DNA from: Candidatus Peregrinibacteria bacterium
GTDB taxonomy: Bacteria > Patescibacteriota > Gracilibacteria > UBA1369 > UBA12463
Length of the DNA: 7,780 nt
Assembly: GCA_016215735.1 (NCBI GenBank)
Contig: JACRIA010000026.1
Span: 1 to 7,780, forward strand
Direction of reading: 5' to 3'
Below are positions 6,624-7,780 of this stretch, one piece after another. The position numbers were made by a program, and so were the translations under genes. Position 1 is the first letter of the stretch. Every line of letters starts with the position of its first letter. Under the pieces are notes generated by a model that was not told the DNA's origin, made no database searches, and saw nothing but the letters and a program-made list of their open reading frames with translations.

Positions 6624-6785
6624 ATCTTCAAAAAAGCCCTAATTTTATCAAAAACAGCAAAATTCCAACAAAATAGGGTGGGTACAAAAACATTAAATGT
6701 TTCTACAACAAATTTTACATGAAAAACATATTTTATTTTGATTGTGGAGAAATATATAAAAATATTTTTTATTAATAAATATACA

Positions 6786-6887
6786 TAAATAGGTAAACTG
6801 GGCCGGACTGAAACCCGAACTAAATCCAGCCTATTTCACTTTGTACAAGATACATTGTACAAAATAAGATGTAGGAGGAAATTATAG
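6786..6887 (-). ncRNA. Tentative small structured RNA, minus strand favoured
   Basis: Read on the minus strand, TATAAT (6886-6881) is a perfect -10 hexamer, though no good -35 precedes it. Downstream lie a 9-bp hairpin (TTTGTACAA, 6-nt loop, TTGTACAAA; 6863-6840) and a larger stem-loop at 6836-6787. The larger one pairs AAATAGG with CCTATTT and contains GGCTGGA against TCCGGCC. That inner stem has a U·G pair on the minus strand but a C·A mismatch on the plus strand, which favours minus-strand RNA. An AT-rich tract follows, but not a clean terminator. No known RNA family is recognised. Confidence 0.25.
6840..6863. promoter_or_regulatory. Nested palindrome with two TTGTACAA units
   Basis: TTTGTACAA (6840-6848), spacer GATACA, TTGTACAAA (6855-6863): perfect 9-bp arms. 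Each arm contains TTGTACAA, which is itself an 8-bp palindrome, so the site is also a direct repeat with a 14-bp period. As DNA it could be a double operator; as RNA it could be a 9-bp hairpin. The neighbouring genes end here rather than start, so no regulated promoter is obvious. Confidence 0.4.
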
Positions 6888-6910
6888 CGCCCTACCCTGA
6901 AATGCTTACC

Positions 6911-7780
6911 TTAAAAGCCTAAAACCAGCTTTTTGATCATATATGTACTTTTTAGCTGGTAGCCAAACTTTTTATAATAATCGCGCGCGCCAACCCCGCT
7001 TATAACTGCTATATGCGAAAAACCCGCATCGCGGCTAAGAGATTCCGCTTCTGTAAGCAATTTTCGGCCTAGACCAAGATGCTGAACAGCTAATTCTCCC
7101 CTTTCAGAAACCGGAATTTGCAAACCATATGTGTGAAGTTCGCGGATAATCGCGCAATTATTAAGTTCCGGCAGAAAATGTTTTGCGCACCCAGCTTTCT
7201 TGAAAAAATTTGATGGAAAACGCAAACGAAGCAGCGAACAAATTTTATTCTGCTTAATATCATCAAAACTTAAAAAGTATTCAAGTCCGTCCGATGCTTC
7301 ATATCTCTGTATGTGAAGTTCGAGATTTTTTGGATCAACAATAAAATCCTTGATCTCGCGGCACCGAATACATCTGCATTTTAAGCCATTTTTATGCATT
7401 TCACGCTGAACATATTCACGCAGATTTGAAATTTTTGGACCAGCTAAAATACTATTTGAGGGAATATCGCGGTAAAGACGCGTCACGCGCACATATTCAG
7501 GAATTATCGGTTTTATTTTTGCCAAAAGGCTAATCATTTGCTTATCCGTGTAAGGTTTGAATTTTTTATTGCGCCAAATATTTTCGAGAGCGCTTCCCGG
7601 CACAACAACGCACGGATAAATTTTCAGCCAATCAGGTTGAAAATTCGGATTAGAAAAAAGTTCCTTAAACATTTTTATATCCCGAGCGGCCGAAGAACCA
7701 GGCAAACCAGGCATAATATGGCAATTTACCTTAAATCCTGCGTCTTTTAGCATCTGAATGGCCTTTACAGACGTTGCGAC
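6911..7780 (-). CDS. elp3: Elp3-family tRNA U34 modification enzyme (radical SAM/GNAT), N-terminus cut by window edge
   Basis: Elp3 installs the carboxymethyl-type modification on wobble uridine 34 of tRNA, using a radical SAM domain and an acetyl-CoA-binding domain. The visible 289 residues are the C-terminal half; the family is usually about 500-550 residues. The frame stays open to the right edge, so the radical SAM CxxxCxxC lies outside. Visible signatures, numbered within the fragment, are HIMPGLPGSS (21-30), KIYPCVVVPGSAL (53-65), YVRVTRLYRDIPSNSILAG (96-114) and the cysteine cluster CRCIRC (135-140). The GNAT part shows RELHTYG (213-219), the acetyl-CoA loop QHLGLGR (233-239) and VISGVGARDYYKKFGY (259-274), ending TYMIKKL. 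The Met at 7753 (MLKDAGF) is internal, not a start. It converges on recG, separated by 486 bp. Bacterial Elp3 is known but patchy, so transfer in the lineage's past is possible. Confidence 0.95.
   Translation of the reverse strand, partial: VATSVKAIQMLKDAGFKVNCHIMPGLPGSSAARDIKMFKELFSNPNFQPDWLKIYPCVVVPGSALENIWRNKKFKPYTDKQMISLLAKIKPIIPEYVRVTRLYRDIPSNSILAGPKISNLREYVQREMHKNGLKCRCIRCREIKDFIVDPKNLELHIQRYEASDGLEYFLSFDDIKQNKICSLLRLRFPSNFFKKAGCAKHFLPELNNCAIIRELHTYGLQIPVSERGELAVQHLGLGRKLLTEAESLSRDAGFSHIAVISGVGARDYYKKFGYQLKSTYMIKKLVLGF

Larger units (their letters stand above)
6425..6910. other. 486-bp intergenic region between convergent genes
   Basis: recG ends at the left and the Elp3 gene ends at the right, so neither needs a promoter here. 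No ORF with a credible start and family resemblance was found; the longest noted, 16 codons at 6592-6642, has no support. From left to right the region holds a near-exact direct repeat (6480-6495 and 6561-6575), a GC-rich hairpin (6608-6623), a short palindrome AAACATT-A-AATGTTT (6688-6702), an almost pure AT tract (about 6750-6791), and two adjacent stem-loops (6787-6836 and 6840-6863). An AGGAGG at 6873-6878 has no start codon at usable distance. This much structure suggests a small RNA or repeat remnant. Confidence 0.6.

Noticed and set aside
6592..6642. Small ORF of 16 codons across the GC hairpin
   Set aside because: No Shine-Dalgarno at good spacing, very short, and it reads straight through the hairpin.
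6743..6751. TGTGGAGAA as a DnaA box beside the AT-rich tract, suggesting an origin
   Set aside because: One near-match only, no cluster of boxes, and no dnaA or dnaN nearby.
6786..6836. tRNA-like element (GTTCGGGTTTCAG on the minus strand)
   Set aside because: The spacing does not give a T arm, anticodon arm and acceptor stem together.
6873..6878. Perfect AGGAGG as a ribosome binding site for a small gene
   Set aside because: No ATG, GTG or TTG at usable distance; the next ATG (6902) is 23 nt away and gives six codons.
6911..7170. Separate GNAT acetyltransferase gene
   Set aside because: The GNAT part is continuous in frame with the radical SAM half and matches the C-terminal domain of Elp3.

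Overview
The window is AT-rich bacterial DNA. It carries a bacterial TyrRS with a C-terminal S4 domain, RecG, and an RluA-family pseudouridine synthase. These sit beside two families also common in archaea, a TrmB-type regulator and Elp3. Stops are standard: TAA and TAG are used, and recG ends at TGA, so the TGA=Gly code of Gracilibacteria/Absconditabacteria is unlikely. Little Shine-Dalgarno signal, a 250-residue TrmB-like regulator, bacterial Elp3 and GC-rich palindromes in an AT-rich background suggest a candidate-phyla (Patescibacteria-like) or similar uncultured genome. That placement is inference; the gene identities rest on motifs.

Layout. (1) 1-1273, minus strand: a TrmB-like regulator followed by an overlapping RluA-family pseudouridine synthase that runs off the left edge. 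The regulator has a near-consensus sigma70 promoter (TTGACA, 18 bp, TATACT). Inverted repeats and three copies of an AAAATGTA octamer surround it, which suggests autoregulation. (2) 1274-1436: the divergent intergenic region, shared with tyrS, including a hairpin just upstream of the tyrS start. (3) 1437-6424, plus strand: a tightly overlapping operon tyrS - PocR/PAS sensor - recG, with 8-nt and 14-nt gene overlaps. A GC-rich palindromic element with a degenerate second copy lies where the sensor ends and recG begins. (4) 6425-6910: a 486-bp gap between convergent genes, without a credible ORF but with several hairpins, direct repeats, an AT-rich tract and a possible small RNA. (5) 6911-7780, minus strand: the C-terminal half of Elp3, cut by the right edge.

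Functionally, most genes concern translation or RNA modification (TyrRS, pseudouridine synthase, Elp3) and one concerns fork rescue (RecG). The unexpected member is a soluble sensor with a PocR-like ligand domain and three PAS domains but no output domain. Its place between tyrS and recG gives no clear functional link. No mobile-element gene, CRISPR array, tRNA or rRNA was found.
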